Source: Nereocystis luetkeana
Taxonomy: Eukaryota > Sar > Phaeophyceae > Laminariales > Laminariaceae
Assembly: GCA_031213475.1 (NCBI GenBank)
Contig: JARUPZ010000020.1
Coordinates: forward strand, 2,534,975-2,598,974
DNA length: 64,000 bases
Direction of reading: 5' to 3'
A model generated the notes under the pieces. That model saw nothing but the letters and a program-made list of their open reading frames with translations, searched no databases and was not told the origin of the DNA. A program made the translations under genes and the position numbers. Below are positions 13,605 to 28,428 of this stretch, piece after piece (the first letter of the stretch is position 1; every line of letters begins with the position of its first letter).

Positions 13605-16600
13605 CTGTCGTGATACTTTATAGACGGTGAGCTTCCCTTTCTCCGCCCAAATGTACAGCTTTCGCGATATATACGTACGTAGACGGTGGGAGGATTTTCG
13701 ACGGCACTATTATACAAATGTACCAGAGGGTATCCATTTTCATTTTTTTAAGAGACAAATTACGGTAGGGTTCGCTATATACGAGCATTTTTTTTGTTAT
13801 TTTCGTCACCAAGAAAAAACAACAACAAAAAACGGCGGGACTCAATGACATTTTTTTTGTGATAACGTACGTATATATATAGATGGTGACTTTCGCTACA
13901 CGATGCCGGAATTTTTCTCCCCATGATGGCGGGATATATATTCCCCTTTTTCGGTTTTTGCCGTGTCTTAAGGTGGGCCAATAAAAAAATCCGGGGTTCG
14001 GAGAGGGATTGAATGTTAACATGATATTAACAGTTCATCGCCCCGCCCCGACTTTTCTTGTCTCCGCTGCAGGCACTACCCCTGCCACCGCGCCACCCAC
14101 CCCCGTAGGAACTAGTACTGCCACCGCACCACCTACCCCAGTACGAACTATTGTAGCCACCGCACCACCAGTACGTACTATTGTTGCAACGGCACCACCC
14201 ACCCCAGTAGAAACTAGAGCTGCCACCGCACCACCCACCCCGGTAGGAACTACTGCTGCCACCGTGCCACCCACCCCAGTAGGAACTACTGCTGCCACCG
14301 CGCCACCCACCCCAGTAGGAACTGCTGCTGCCACCGCGCCACCCACCCCAGTAGGAACTACTGCTGCCACCGCACCACCCACCCCAGTAGGAACTACTGC
14401 TGCCACCGCGCCACCCACCCCAGTAGGAACTAGCACCGCCACCACACAACCTGCTGCCACCGCGCCTCCTACCCCCGTAGGAACTGCTGATGCCACCGCG
14501 CCACCCACCCCAGTAGGAACTAGCACCGCCACCGCGCCACCTACCCCGGAGGAGAGTCCTGCTGCCACCGCGCCACCCACCCCGGTGGAGACTACTACTT
14601 CCACCACGCCCTCTCCTGTCACTCCCGGGGCCGTGGTCGTGGACTTGGTGCCGTGCATCCTTACCGCCGAGGAGGTACGATGTGGTAGAGGTTAGGGTAT
14701 ATGGTATGGTATGGTACAGTACCCGGGTGTGGTATATGGTACCCGGGTACGGTCTATGGTACAGGGTGTGGTGTATACTATCCGGGTATGGCATATGATA
14801 CACCGGTGTAGTGTGTAGTACCCGGGTATGGGTATATGTGGTACCAGGGTATGGTATATAGTACCCGGGTATGGTATGTGGTACCAGGGTACGGTATACT
14901 CGTAGGTAACCGGGTATGGGTATATGGTACCAGGGCATGGGTATATGGTACCAGGGTATGGTGTATGGTACCAGGGTATGGTATATGGTACCCGGTTATG
15001 GGTGTATCGTCTCCGGGTATGGTATATATAGGTGTAGTATATAGTACTCGGGTATGGTATGTGGTACTAGGGTACGGTATAAAATACCCGGGTATGGGTA
15101 CATGGTACCAGGGTATGGTCTAAGGTTCGCGGGTATGATATGTGTAAATGATACCAGTACCTAGGTATGGTATTCGGTGCCAGGGTATATGGTGTATGGT
15201 GTACTAGGGTACGATATATGGTACCCGGGTATGGGTATACGGTCTCAGGGTATGGTATATGGTACCAGGGTAGGGTATATGATACCCGGGTATGGCTAAA
15301 CGGTACCAGGGTCGCGTGTATCCTGAGGCGCGCGGTGGCAATACATCATACCGGTATGATATGGTATGGCACGGTGTATGGTACAGGTATGGCATCGTTT
15401 CGCACAGATGTTGTATGTGACCCGCGACCATAGCTCCTCCCACCATGCGCAGGCAACCCTCGAAACCCGTCTACGATATATCCACACTATTTACGTTTTT
15501 TCACGACGCCTTTCCCGCTCCGCCTGTCCTTCCTCTCCCCGCGTTGCGTTTCCGTCTGCAGATCAACTCGATGACGACGTCGGGGCCTTACGTGATGGAG
15601 CAGTTCTTCAAGGGATACTGGACTCCCAAGACGGTACGTGTATTCTGACTGCTGTGCTGACTGCTGCTGCTGCTGCTTTGAATCTACTTGATATTGGCTA
15701 TCTATAGTTTTGTTGGCCGCCCGTCCGCGTCGCAGCGAGATGTATACGGTGTCTGCAGGCAAAGTTTTTTTTTGTGCTTGTCGTTTTTCGTACAGTTCAG
15801 TATCTAGATACTACCACTCGTGCATCGTATGTGTAGCAGACGCGCGCACGACCAACGAAAAAAAGAAATTGACGAAGCCACACTTCCATGAAAAATATGT
15901 TGCAAAAAAAAAACAAAAAAACATTGGGGTGGGGTTTCCAGATGAAATTTACGAAAATAAGTGATTGTTTGTCCCCCCCCCCCCCCTCCCCTCCCCTTCC
16001 CTGTGTGCATACACATATATACATTTTCTTCCAACGCGTCCTGAAATGCAGCAGCGCACCTCAGCTGCTGCTGCTGCTTTCTGCCGGGGCGATACAACAG
16101 AGCTACCCCTGCGCCCTGTCCGACAAAATCAACCCCCCCCCCCTTCCCCTCCTGCGTCCCCTGTCCCCTGCCTTACCATCTCCCCCCGTGTCACCTGTCC
16201 CTTCTCTATCCAATCCCCCCCTTGCCCCCCCTTATGCCCTGTCTGCCTACCCACTCATCCACCGACCGCGTCCCCTATCCCCTGTCTCCTCACCCCGTGT
16301 CGCCTGTCTCCTGCCTGCCCAATCCCCCCTTCTATTCCAACCCACCCCTCGTGTGCCCACCCAACCCTCCTCATTTTCCCCCTGCCCCCTGTCCCCTGTC
16401 CCCTGTCTGTCCTATCCCCTCTTTATCCCCTGTTCTCTGTCTGCTGTCCGGCCCCACCCCGCCCCACCCCCCTCCCCGCGTCTCCTGTCCACCACTGTAT
16501 CTGCCCAACACCCCCGACCTTTTCATTGTTGTTGTCGTTGTCGTTGTTGTTGCTGTTGTTGTTGTTGTCGTTGTCGTTGTCATTGTCGTTGTTGTCGTTG

Positions 16601-19600
16601 TTGTCGTTGTGGTCGTTGTTGTCGTTGTTGTTGCTGTCGTTGTTGTTGTTGTTGTTGTTGTCCCGCCAACGCAGATAACCAAGGTGCTTTCGAACACCGA
16701 CACCATCCTCGACGTCCTCATCGACGGGACCGATCCCTCAAGGGGGTTGTGCAACGCCGTCTACGTCGACATCGAGGACCCGTCGGACGCGCAGTACGCC
16801 GAGCTCGCCTCCTACTCCGCGCGGTTCAAGGTGCATACCCGCTGTAGAAACGTAGAAGCTGCTGTAGGGCTGCGATGCGCGCACGAAGGAGGGCTGGTCA
16901 CCCGAACGGCCTCGGTCAGCGCCCACGATTGATTGTGTTTGTGACATGACAGCGCCAGCAGTCGGTGTATGTGCTGTGTTTCGTCAGTGCGAATCCGCGG
17001 GATTTGCGTCCAGATAACTCTGTACTGGATTGCATCCGTGTACTTATTACCAGGTATGCTGGATGTACTGGCACCGGTATGAGTATACTGGATCGCATCC
17101 GTGTACTTGATACTGGATTGCGTCCGTATAACTATACTGGATCGCATCCGAATACTTAGACTGGATGCACTGGCATCAGTATGAATATACTGGATCGCAT
17201 CAATCGGTGTATGCCTGGTATTGGATTACATCGGTACACGGGAGTGCATCGGTATACCAGACTGCGTCGGTGTAGTGGAACAGTATATATACTGGGGCAT
17301 CAGTGTTCTGGGTTGCGTCGATGTACTGGATTGCATCAGTATACTGGTTCCCGCAAAGGCGCACGACCAATCACTCTGAACAGTTAATGCACTACTACCC
17401 TTCTGCTTGCATAGGGGAGTGTAGGGTTTCACCACCAAACGGATCACAAGAAAGCACAAGACTTCCTTCTAGTCCCCCTCTCTCGCTCGCTCTCCTCGTT
17501 CTATGCGAAACGCGTCTTTTAATGGGTTTCCATGACGTTATAGGGCGTTTGTACGTGACATCAAACATACTGGCAGCATCTACTGGCCGGCCCAATCGGT
17601 AGCTCCCAACCTGCCTTTATGATATCGGAAGCTCCAGACCTGCCTTTATTATATCGGTAGCTCCTGACCTGCCTTTATTATATCGGTAGCTCCTAACCTG
17701 CCTTTGTGATATCGGTAGCTCCAAACCTCCCTTTATGACATGATATCGGAAGCTCCTAACCTGCCTTTGTGATATCGGTAGCTCCAAACCTCCCTTTATG
17801 ACATGATATCGGAAGCTCCTAACCTGCCTTTGTGATATCGGTAGCTCCAAACCTCCCTTTATGACATGATATCGGAAGCTCCTAACCTGCCTTTGTGATA
17901 TCGGTAGCTCCAAACCTCCCTTTTATGACATGATATCGGAAGCTCCTAACCTGCCTTTATGATATGATATCGGAAGCTCCTAACCTGCCTCTATGATATG
18001 TTATCGGTATCGGTAGCTCCCAACCTGCCTTTATGATATGATATCGGTAGCTCCTAACCTGCGTAGTAGACTATGACAGCCTAGCGTGAGCTGTGCGACG
18101 TTGATCACCCACTGTAACGGGGGACCACAGTAAATAGGACCCTATATTGTTGGCAAAAATAGGTAAGCACATACCAGGTACCATGGTAGGTTTTCGCGTC
18201 TACCGTAGGTCCTGTTTCATTTGGCCTCCCGTAACAGCAATCAGAAAAAAAGAAAAAGAAAAAGAGAAAGAGACTCGATACGGGTCATATCGGTTCCCAC
18301 ATGGGCGAGATGATCATACCCATCAACAATCACACTATTAATAATAACATTAATATTTACCGGGTATTATAATATCTACTGCTGTATACCTGGTATATGT
18401 ATTATATTTTGATCTATCAAAATATGTATATTTCGTGTATGGCTAGGATGTCGACCGATTCTCTCAACTTTCCATCCAGGAAACGTCTCGTATCCGACGA
18501 TTGGTACTAATATTGATTACTTGCTTCATACTTCCGTAATACACGAACGAACGCGGTAATCTAAAAACATGGCCGATCCACCATTATTTGCGGCGCAGAA
18601 GACGCCTTCAATAATGCTGTCCCGAAACGTAGATCACATTTTTATAATAATATAACCTTTTCTTCTTTCGGGAAAGTTATGAGTGATCAATGTTGAAGAT
18701 CATGCACGTTGTCGGATGACATAGGAAATCATACTATTACGGGGGGCCATAGTTAACAGGACCAAATATTGTTAGTAAAAATGGTTAAACATATAGGTTT
18801 TTATGTGTACCATAGGTCCTGTTAACTATGGTCCCCCGTAATAATAATTCTAGTAATATAATCTTCAATCAAAAAGTTCCTTATATATAGGGACAGATTG
18901 ATGAAGGGAGGCAGACTTGGTGCATGGGGTTCATTTTGTTTCCGAGGTTTGTTTTCTTCCTTCGGGGAAGTTATGAGGGATCAATGTTGAAGATCATGCT
19001 GCACATTTGTCGGATGGCAAGAGAAACAAAAACAGGAGCTCAATATCTCACCCAATACAATGCTTGGAAGAAATTTGTTCGCGCCACCCGACCGGCACTT
19101 CTACGTGCTAGCCCTAAAACGAACACACGAGCAGAACTTTCTTCCTAACTGCTAGGTCCTCACTTACTTAGGGAACTCAATCGGTCAAAAACCTTTCGCC
19201 AAAAAGAGTGCAACCCCTACCGTGGGGTGACTCTTCCGTCCGATATTATGTTCATCATGCCGGGTTTTTTTTTCGTATTCTTTTCGTATTTTTTTCGTTC
19301 GCTTCGCTTCGCTTCGTTTTTTTTTTCTTTTCTTTTCTCTCTCCATGCCCACACACAGGTGCGCATCGTGTACTTCGTGACGTCATTGAGCTTCAACAAC
19401 GCCAACGTCAAGCTCAAGCTCGGGATCGACACCTTCTACGAGGTGGTCGAGACTGGGGAAGCCCCCCCCGCTCTCCGGGATCCTGCGCGCGTCCGACTTA
19501 CGGGTAAGGGTCGTTCTTGTCGGGAGAGCTGTTTTCTTTTTCTTTTCTTCCAATTTTTTTGACACTTTTTTTTTCGCGCAATTTTTTTCTTCTTATTTTT

Positions 19601-22600
19601 CAATGTTTTCCCTCAATTTTTGTTTTCACAAAACGATGTGTTCACAAAACGATGTGTGAAAAGTTAACGAACTCGATGTTTCTGCTTCTTCTGGGGAATT
19701 TCACGAATATGTAGTGACAGAACGCCTCCGTGTATATATCGATACGTATCTCCAATTATATCTCCAATTTTTTGGAAATTATGGTAAAAAACGCTCTCCG
19801 ATCATAATGAGCCTGAGAGAAGCGAGAACACACGTCGTGTACGTACAATTACACGTTATTTTTTGAAAAAAAAAGGTACAAAATCCACATCCCTAACCAT
19901 CCAAAGTCCTCGGTTCCACGTCACGTGTAAAGGTCCGATTGGTAACGTAACACCTACCGGAATGCGCGAAGTCATTGCCTGCCTGCTATGTAGATTTTCC
20001 CTTTTTTGTGTTTGGATGGTGGATGGTGTGATCGGAACGCGAAAACAAATAAAGAGTGTATCAGTTACCGGTATTATATATACACTTGGGAACCCCCCCC
20101 CCCTCCCCCGGAGGCGTTCTGGTTTTCTCGGCGAAGGGGAAGAGCGCAAGAAACGCCGAGCGATGCGCCTACGGAGTTTATCTCGACGAGAACTTTCCGA
20201 AGCCATTTTTTTTCGTCGGTTTGTTTGTCCCCCGGTTCTGGGGAGAAAAAATCGGCTCAGAAGTTTAGGAAACGAACCAAAAAAAAAACAAAAAAAAACA
20301 CACACACGCACACACACAGGTGGGACGAGATCGATTTTTTTTTCCTCGAAATTCAAGCTGTGTTCGTATATTCGTAGGAATACTTCGATCGCCCGTAAAC
20401 TTACAGTAGTTGTTAGTGTTGTGCGGTTTCTACGAATTTCGTGCCTACTGTAACGCATACGGAGGATGTGTAAGGGACGTGGCTGGGCGAATTTTATTTT
20501 TTGACGTGTCAGTGCTTGAGCTACGAGTACAGACTGAGTCTTGAGTGAACCCTTTTACGACCGCAGTCTCGTTTTGGGGACAAACTACTTGAAATTTGAA
20601 TGGCTTGTCCCCAAAACGGGACTGTGGTTCTAGAAGAAGAGTAAAATCGCTGGAAAAAAAAAGGAATAAAAAAATTCGCCCGGTACCCAAAAAATAGGCA
20701 TAGGCTGGGGGAGATCCGGTGATCCTGCATGTCTGCGTGCATGACTTTCTCCGGCCTATGATGGGCAAGCGGTAGGATCCTTTCCTACGGTTTCGATCGT
20801 GCGTTTCTTGTTCTTGCTCTTGTCATTGTTTTTTTTTTGTGTTTTCGTTTTCGTTCTATCCTCTATTTTATTTTATTTTTTTTCTTGTCATGCGATTGTT
20901 GTTTTTTTCGTCCCCCCCCTCCCACCGCCCCCGTTTCTACAAACCTTAGAAGGTGTTACGGGGGAGACCATAGTAAATAAAGACCTACGATACAGACACA
21001 AAAAACTAAATGTTTCCCCATTTTCAAGAACAATATTCGGTCCTATTTTACTGCGGTCCCCCGTAATAATGGTACACAAAAAAAACAAAACGTACTGAGC
21101 GCCCGGCTGTAGGAGGTGCCTCCGCCAGTAGTTCGTTCGAACGGTGCTCTCCGTCTCGAAAGGGATGCACGGTCAATCAAAAGCGCAAGGCAAGGCAAGA
21201 AATGAATAACTTACGCCCGCTCTCCCCCTCCTCCCCCCCCCCCCCCCCCCCCGCCCCTCCCCCCTCCCCTCTCCCGCCACCCACGCACAGCGGCTGGTGG
21301 AGCCTTGGCGACCATCACAAAGGCGGACTTGGAGACTGACCCTAGGCCGAGCAACCTGATGGTAGAACCGGTCCGAAAAATTGCCGTCGTGGACAACGTG
21401 GAGGTTCTGGCAGAGTAAGCACAGTTAGTTGGTACCGGGGTAATATTGGACCGACGACGCTTAACCCCTTTCGTACTATTGTTAACATAAACATTGGAGC
21501 ACGTACCTTCTTTTTTTTTGGTTCTATCAATTCGATGCGAGTCGACGAGGGAAGAAAAGGCTGACATCTTCTCGCGATAAAAAATGAAGGCACGTACCGT
21601 AGCGGGAAGGGGGTAGAAGAGCCTGCTATATGACCCCGGATCTGAGTTACGAGTTGGAAGGAGAGAGAGAAGAAGATGGGCGAAGATAATAAACGGGATG
21701 AGAAAAAAAAGAAACTGCGAAAATATATATATATATATATAAAAAATCGGAAGACGTCTTTTGCTGAGAGAGCGCCTATCGGCTGTAGGGTGGGTATATA
21801 TATATACAGGCACAATTTCGGCGCAAGTAAGGCCACGAACCGTTGCTCCTTCTCGTTCTCCTACACCAGAACAAAAGGGCTTGACTATTACGGGGGACCA
21901 TAGTTAATAGGGGACCAAATATTGATATTAATAGTAAAAATAGTTAAATATATACCTGGTAGGTTTTTTATGTATACCATAGGTCTTATTAACTATGGTC
22001 CCCCGTAATACGGTACAAGAAATCGGAAATTCAAGCGCCTGGAACCACATTTTCAAACTTCGGCGACGAGGTCCGCCCCGAAGGAAGGAAACACTTAAAA
22101 GTGCCCGTCGCTTTGGTACATATACTCACGGGGGAGTGCACCAAGGAGGTCTCGTATCCGCCCTGCCAAATTTTGGCTCGATGTTTTTTTTTTTTTTTTT
22201 TTGGGGAGCTGAAGCAGAAACACGAAAAGTCCTCGTGAGTTAAAAACAAAAAAAAAACGGCTGCAGACGCGGTTCCATTGTCTTTGGTTGTCGGGACTTT
22301 TGTCAATGTCAGCCTTTTCTTCCGGGCAGTGCAACACGTGTGTGTTTTACACCTATAATATGATATAGCGACAATGTGACTGGCGCCTTCCTCCCCCCCC
22401 CCCCCCCCCTCCCCCACCCCTCACTCCCCCTAAAACCTCAAGGGTCTTTTCATTGGCTGCAAAAAAAAACTTTTTTTTTTTTTGGTCAAAAAATGAAACC
22501 CCCCATGCGGACACAACGTATCGTATCAGCCTCCTGTCGCTGGATGAATACATTGACCCATCTTGACAATGGTGTTTACTTCAAGCGTAGCCATAGCCCT

Positions 22601-22954
22601 CAAAATTGCATGGGTCAGGAGCGCGGTAACGGAAGTCTTTGTGGGAACGGTGCCCCCCCCCCCCCTCCCCCCCCCCCCCCGGTCTCGAAAGGATTTTGAT
22701 TTGGTTCGAATGGTCAAACCACTCAAGAGAATCCCAGTCCCGTTTTACGGGGGGCCATAGTTAATAGGACCAAATATTGTGCGTAAAAATGGTTATATAC
22801 CTGGTAGGTAGGTTTTTAAGTATACCATAGGCCCTATTAACTATGCCCCCCCCCCGTAATAGTTGGAGGGGTTTGCACCCGCGTAGGCGAGTGGGGTGCT
22901 AAAAGGGTCTAGGCCAGCACCAAATGAATTCGCCCTCAACCCCCTCCCCGCTTC

Positions 22955-22991
<37 letters not shown>

Positions 22992-23955
22992 CCCCGCCCT
23001 CCCGGTACGCCACCTTCCACTGTCGCGCAGGTACGCGAACGAGGATGGAACTCTCGTCACAGGGGGCGGCGAGGACAGCGCAGGTATTGTGTCGTGGAAG
23101 GGTGACGACGGGGGCGAGGAACTGTACCTGTTCTTCCCGATCGCGTGGTTCGACGCCGAGTCGTGGGCTTGGGCACACTACATCAATGAGTGGGCCACCA
23201 AGGGCATCTTCATGGTGCGTGCCGTGCCTTGCCTTGCTTTGCCTTGCGTTGCGTTGCCGTGCCTTGCCTTGCCTTGCCTTGCGCTGCGTTGCCGTGCCTT
23301 GCCTTGCCTTGCCTTGCCTTGCCTTGCGTTGCCTCGCCTCGCCTCGCCTTGCCTTGCCTTGCCTTGCCTTGCCTCGCCTTGCCTTTCCTTTTTTTCATTA
23401 TTTTCTTTGCGTGTGATTGCACGAAACGGCAGTAGTCCGGCCACTCCAAAAAGTGTCACATATTGCAAAATACGATGGTGATCGCCTAATCACGACACGA
23501 CCTTGTCCATGAAGAACCGAATTACGGAACAGACGAAGGTGGGAGGGACATATAGGATGGCGCAGGGGGGGTCTTAGGCCCCTTGCTTTAACTTAAGCCT
23601 TTCGGTGCCGCAACGACCACGGCCATGGGGTAGGTTGTTGGTTTCTCTTGTGCCAACATCATAGGTTCAGGTGGAAACCCGACGTGCTCCGTCCCGGCAT
23701 TGAAGGGATGCGAGAATCTATGGTCTACGACCATACGACTACGGCCATGTACTACAGGGGTACATCCTCTCCCCCCCCCTCCCCCCTCGTCCCCGCCTCG
23801 TCCCCGCCCCCATCCCGGCTTTTGCCACGAGGGTCTATGGTCACGCTGGCTACCGCCGCGCCTAACGTGAGCACACACCCCTGCTCCGTGCCAGCATTGT
23901 AGGGATGCGAGGGTCTATGGTCATACGACTACAGCTATGCATGCCAGGCGTACGT

Positions 23956-23990
<35 letters not shown>

Positions 23991-26921
23991 CCCACCCCCC
24001 AAAAAACCTTCCCCGCCCCCCGACGTGCTCCGTCCCGGCATTTGCAAGGGATGCGAGGGTCGAAGGCCGTACGACTACGGCAACCCATGACATGAGTACC
24101 CTCCCCTCGTCCACGCGCATGTCTTGCCGCGCGTCACTACGACCCCTAGGGCGAGCGTCGCTTCTACCTCGGTGCCGTGGTCGACGATCTCTTCCTCGCC
24201 ACGCCCGAGTGGGAGTACGGGGTTGACCAGGAGGATGAGTTGGGGAGCCGGTGCTCCGAGACTGACATGGCCAAGCTTAGATCGGTGCAGAATACTATCA
24301 ACGAGCAGTACGACTCCAAGATCATCACGGAGTTCGCGAACAATGCCGCCGGTATTCTCGAAAAGGTGCTCGTAGGCGTTCTGTTTGATTGCTTTTAGGT
24401 TTCAGATTTTCAATTATTGAGGCTCGTTCTTTTTTCCTTTTTTTTTTCTTCTTTTTTTCTCTTTTTTTCTTTTTCTTTTTTTCGTTTTTTTCGCTTTTTT
24501 TTTTTTCGTTTTTTTTCGTTTTTTTTCCTTCTTTTTTTTCGTTTTTTGTTCTTTTTTTTCGTTTTTTTTTTTTTGTGTGTCGGTGTGATTCGTACCGAAG
24601 TGGTGTTTTTTTGGTAACTTTGAACCATCCACATTGGAAGGGCGGGGCAAGAACGTCGGGTTATCTCGAACTTGCGTGCACCGAGGTGACACCATCTAGG
24701 GGAATGCAAATGCATCTTATTCGTGTTCTGTTTTTTACTGCAACATTACTGTACAGTATTACGGGGGACCATAGTAAATATAGCCCAATATTCTCCGTAC
24801 AAATAGCTAAATATACCTGGTATAGGTTTTTGTGTGTATCGTAGGTCCCTATTTAATATGGTCCCCCGTAATAATAGTGAAAGTATCCATGACGCACAGC
24901 AGCAACTAACTGTCTTTTTGGGGGTGGGTGGGGGGGGGGGGTTAACTACTAGGGACTATTACGGGGGACCACATTAAACAGGACCTACGGTACACACAAA
25001 AGCCCACATATTTACATGTTTGGACTGACAAAATTCGGTCCTATTTACTATGGTTCCCCGTAATAGCGCGGGGAAAATGGCTTGTAAATGCGGCAGGGGG
25101 AAGGGTGTAGGGGGGGTTTTCTGTGTTTTCTGCGAGCGGGGAGGGTACTGGCTGTAGGCGGCGTAACACGACGACGATCGGCCGTAGACTGACAAGCTTT
25201 GTACTGTACTAGGTGGCGGGGTTGTGGTGCGCGGGGGGCCGAAAGGGTAATTGAATATCGGGATTTTTCGCTCGAACGTTTTATCCGTGCCCCCGCGGCG
25301 TCCATGTTCTGCCTCGCAGGTTTATTTCCTTGTGAGGTACGTACCAGTATATATGTACGGAGTCTCCGCTCGACGGCTGGATAGTAGTAAAAACTTAAAA
25401 AAGGTCAGCGGTCGAATAACTAATTTCTTGAAGGCAAGCAACAAAATGAGCACGCCCCCCCCCCCCGTCCCCCTCGTCCCCCGTTCCCCCCGCCTCTGTC
25501 CTCTGCACTTTGCCTGCCTGTCAACGCGTCCTTGCGCTTGCACCGTGTTTTATGAACATGCTCGTCTTTTTCCGGCAGGTGGGATCCGAGTACCTTCCCC
25601 TTTACGTGGAAACTGCCGTAACGAAGAAAGGAAGCAAGTGGGAGTCGCCAGGTGAGAGACACACAGGACAGATGTGGCAGTTTTTTTTTTTTTTTTTTCT
25701 TAAATGTGTTTTTGTTTCGAAAAAAATAGAAAAAGTTTGATCGCGCGCGTGTGCACCTCTCGACCGTGTCACGGTCATACACACGGGCATGTGCTGTTGC
25801 CATGTGCGAGGCAACGATTGATGCCGCCAGAGCCGCCGTAAGTAGTGGCCGCTCATCGTTTCTGGATGGTAGATGACGCCATGCAGGGGACATGGGGTAC
25901 CACCCCTCTGCCCTGCCCCATCAGCTCAAATCGACGCGGTCACCCATTTATTCGAGAAAGCACGCCTTACGAGCGGCCCCTAAGTAGAGCGTGTAGCTCA
26001 CCCTTCATGCGAGTCGCCCAAAACACCTCACGTTTTCGCTTCGCAAACCGTGATGCAAGCAACGTCTGCCCGGTCGGTGAAACACCCCAACGTGCCCCGT
26101 CCCCCCGTCCCGGCATTGAAGGGAGGATGCGAGGATCCTATGGTCATACGACTACGGCCATCGGCCATGCATGAAATAAGCACCCCCCCCCCCCCCTCCC
26201 TCCCTTAGGGATGCGAGGGTCTATGGTAATACAACTACGGCCATGCATGAGATCGAGTACATCCCTCCTATCGAGTACACCCCCACCCCCCCCTCCCGAG
26301 GTGCTACTGCTGTTGTTGTTGCTGCGTACATGGCAAAATGTTTTCGTAACATTTACTCCACCCTTCTTTTTTTTGCTTTTTTTTGCTTTTTTTTTTTGTC
26401 GAATCTGCAGGTCAGCCCGCGGTGCACCCCACCAACTGGCTTGCCGACAGCGTCCCGGGCATGCAGAAAGACTTCGAAGAAAAGGCGTGGGACGGCGACC
26501 TCCTCCTCATGGACGTGCTCGACGACCTCGAGCTCGCGACGCCGAACTTCTTCCACCAGAGCCACACCCTGATCCACCTTTCCCGAGACCAGCTCGGAGA
26601 AGGCGACTGCTTCACGGAAGACACCGGTGATACTTTTTTTTTGTGCTTACGACGAAGTACATCAGATAAATCAGATGTATAGATCATGCCCCCGCCGGTT
26701 TACCTCCCCTAACCCTTCAGAAGGGGTTATCTACCTACCCACCTACCTACCTACCTACCCACCTACCTACCTACCTACCTAGCTAGCTAGTATAGTTTTT
26801 TCTTGTTTTTTTCTTTTTAGTGATGTTGCTGCTGCGCCGGTCACACTGAATCAAGGCGTGGGAAACCGGGTGCATGAGCAGCAGCCGGCAGAGTCCGTAC
26901 GTACGCGCGTGCGTGCGTGCA

Positions 26922-26969
<48 letters not shown>

Positions 26970-28387
26970 TCCCCGCTGTTTCGACGGTTTTGACCGCTTG
27001 ACTGACCGCTCTCTACGCTGCATCCAGCACATTTCCTGCGCCCGCAGACCGCGGCGTGACCGCTTGTCTGACCGCCCCGACGCCCCCGTTCACCGACTCC
27101 TCGTAAACGCAGGCAACGTGCAGATCGCTCTCCTCACCGGCATGTGGGACAGCGACAACTACAACTGGAGATCCATGGTCTCTCCCGGTATCACCGGCCT
27201 GTTCAACAAGTTCTGCCTCGAATCGGCGGCCAAGAACCTGATGACATGCTTCCCGGGAGACAACACGTACGACGGCACGACTCCGGATTCCGTCCTCCTC
27301 GTCGACAAGGAGGAGCCCTACCACTCCCTCTACACAACGGAGGACACTCACGGTGAGGCCTGGGATAAGGGGGCGAGGGGAGAGGCGGGGGGGGGGGGGG
27401 GGGGGGGGGGGCGGAGAGAGGGGTGTATACTTGTGTGTGTGGTCATGGGGGAGGGGAGGGGGCAGGAGCCGGCCGGGAGTGGGGGGAGGCATGGGGGGAG
27501 GGGAGGCGGAATGACGGAGAAGGGAGGAAGAGGAGGAGGGCGGAGGGGAGGGGGAAGGAGGGAGAGAGAGAGAGAGAGATAGACAGAGATGTTACATAAA
27601 TCGATGGCGCTTCGTTGCGCTGAGCTTCGTTTCACTGGAGTGCGTGCTCATTCCGGCATAAGCTCACCTCTACTCCTCAACCGTAGCATACGTCTGATAA
27701 GATAACACACCCCGTATCACCCCCCCCCCCCCCCCCCCCCGCCCTCCCGCAGGTGCGCAGGTGCGTATTATCGTACCAAGGTTTTCCGAAAATATAGTGC
27801 CCCATTATGTCACTTATTTAGGCGCAAAACCAGCTTGCTCCTACATTTCCAGATGGAGTTTGGATATTCGTTATTCTGGGGGACCATAGTAATCAGCACC
27901 TATGACACGGTACAAACAAAAACCTACCTGGTATATATTTGCCCATTTTTTCCAACAATATTCGGTCCTGTTTACTATGGTCCCCCGTAATAATAAGTCC
28001 CTCTCCGCCCCCCCCCCCGCCCCTACCCTACGTGTATGGCTTCTCCTGCTCGTGTCTTGTCAGGCTACGCTGGCTCCCAGATCGTGCCTCGCTTCGCTAC
28101 CTTCGTCTACTTCAACTGTGTCAGTGGCAAAGTGCGTAACGGCAAAAAACAACAAAACGCCTCATTTTGTTTTTTACATTTTTATTTTCGCCGCGCTGTT
28201 TTCTTCGACTGCTATTAATATTATTAATAAGAAGAAATTCGTACGTATCCAAGATCCCGCTTTTTTTTTTTCGAGACCCTGGAAAAAAAAAAAAGTAAAA
28301 AAAAGAAAAAACAGGCCATCCTCTCTCTCTCTCTCTATATATATGGCAACAACGAACACAGCATTGTCTCGGAAAATTCTTGTGAAA

Positions 28388-28428
<41 letters not shown>

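Noticed and set aside
14027..14938. Gly/Ser-rich frames antisense to gene 1 exon 7
   Set aside because: Reverse complement of the Thr/Pro-coding minisatellite; no start context or family match, and the plus strand fits the spliced gene.
23178..23468. Arg/Gln/Ala-rich frames opposite the CCTTG repeat
   Set aside because: Pentanucleotide repeat artefacts.
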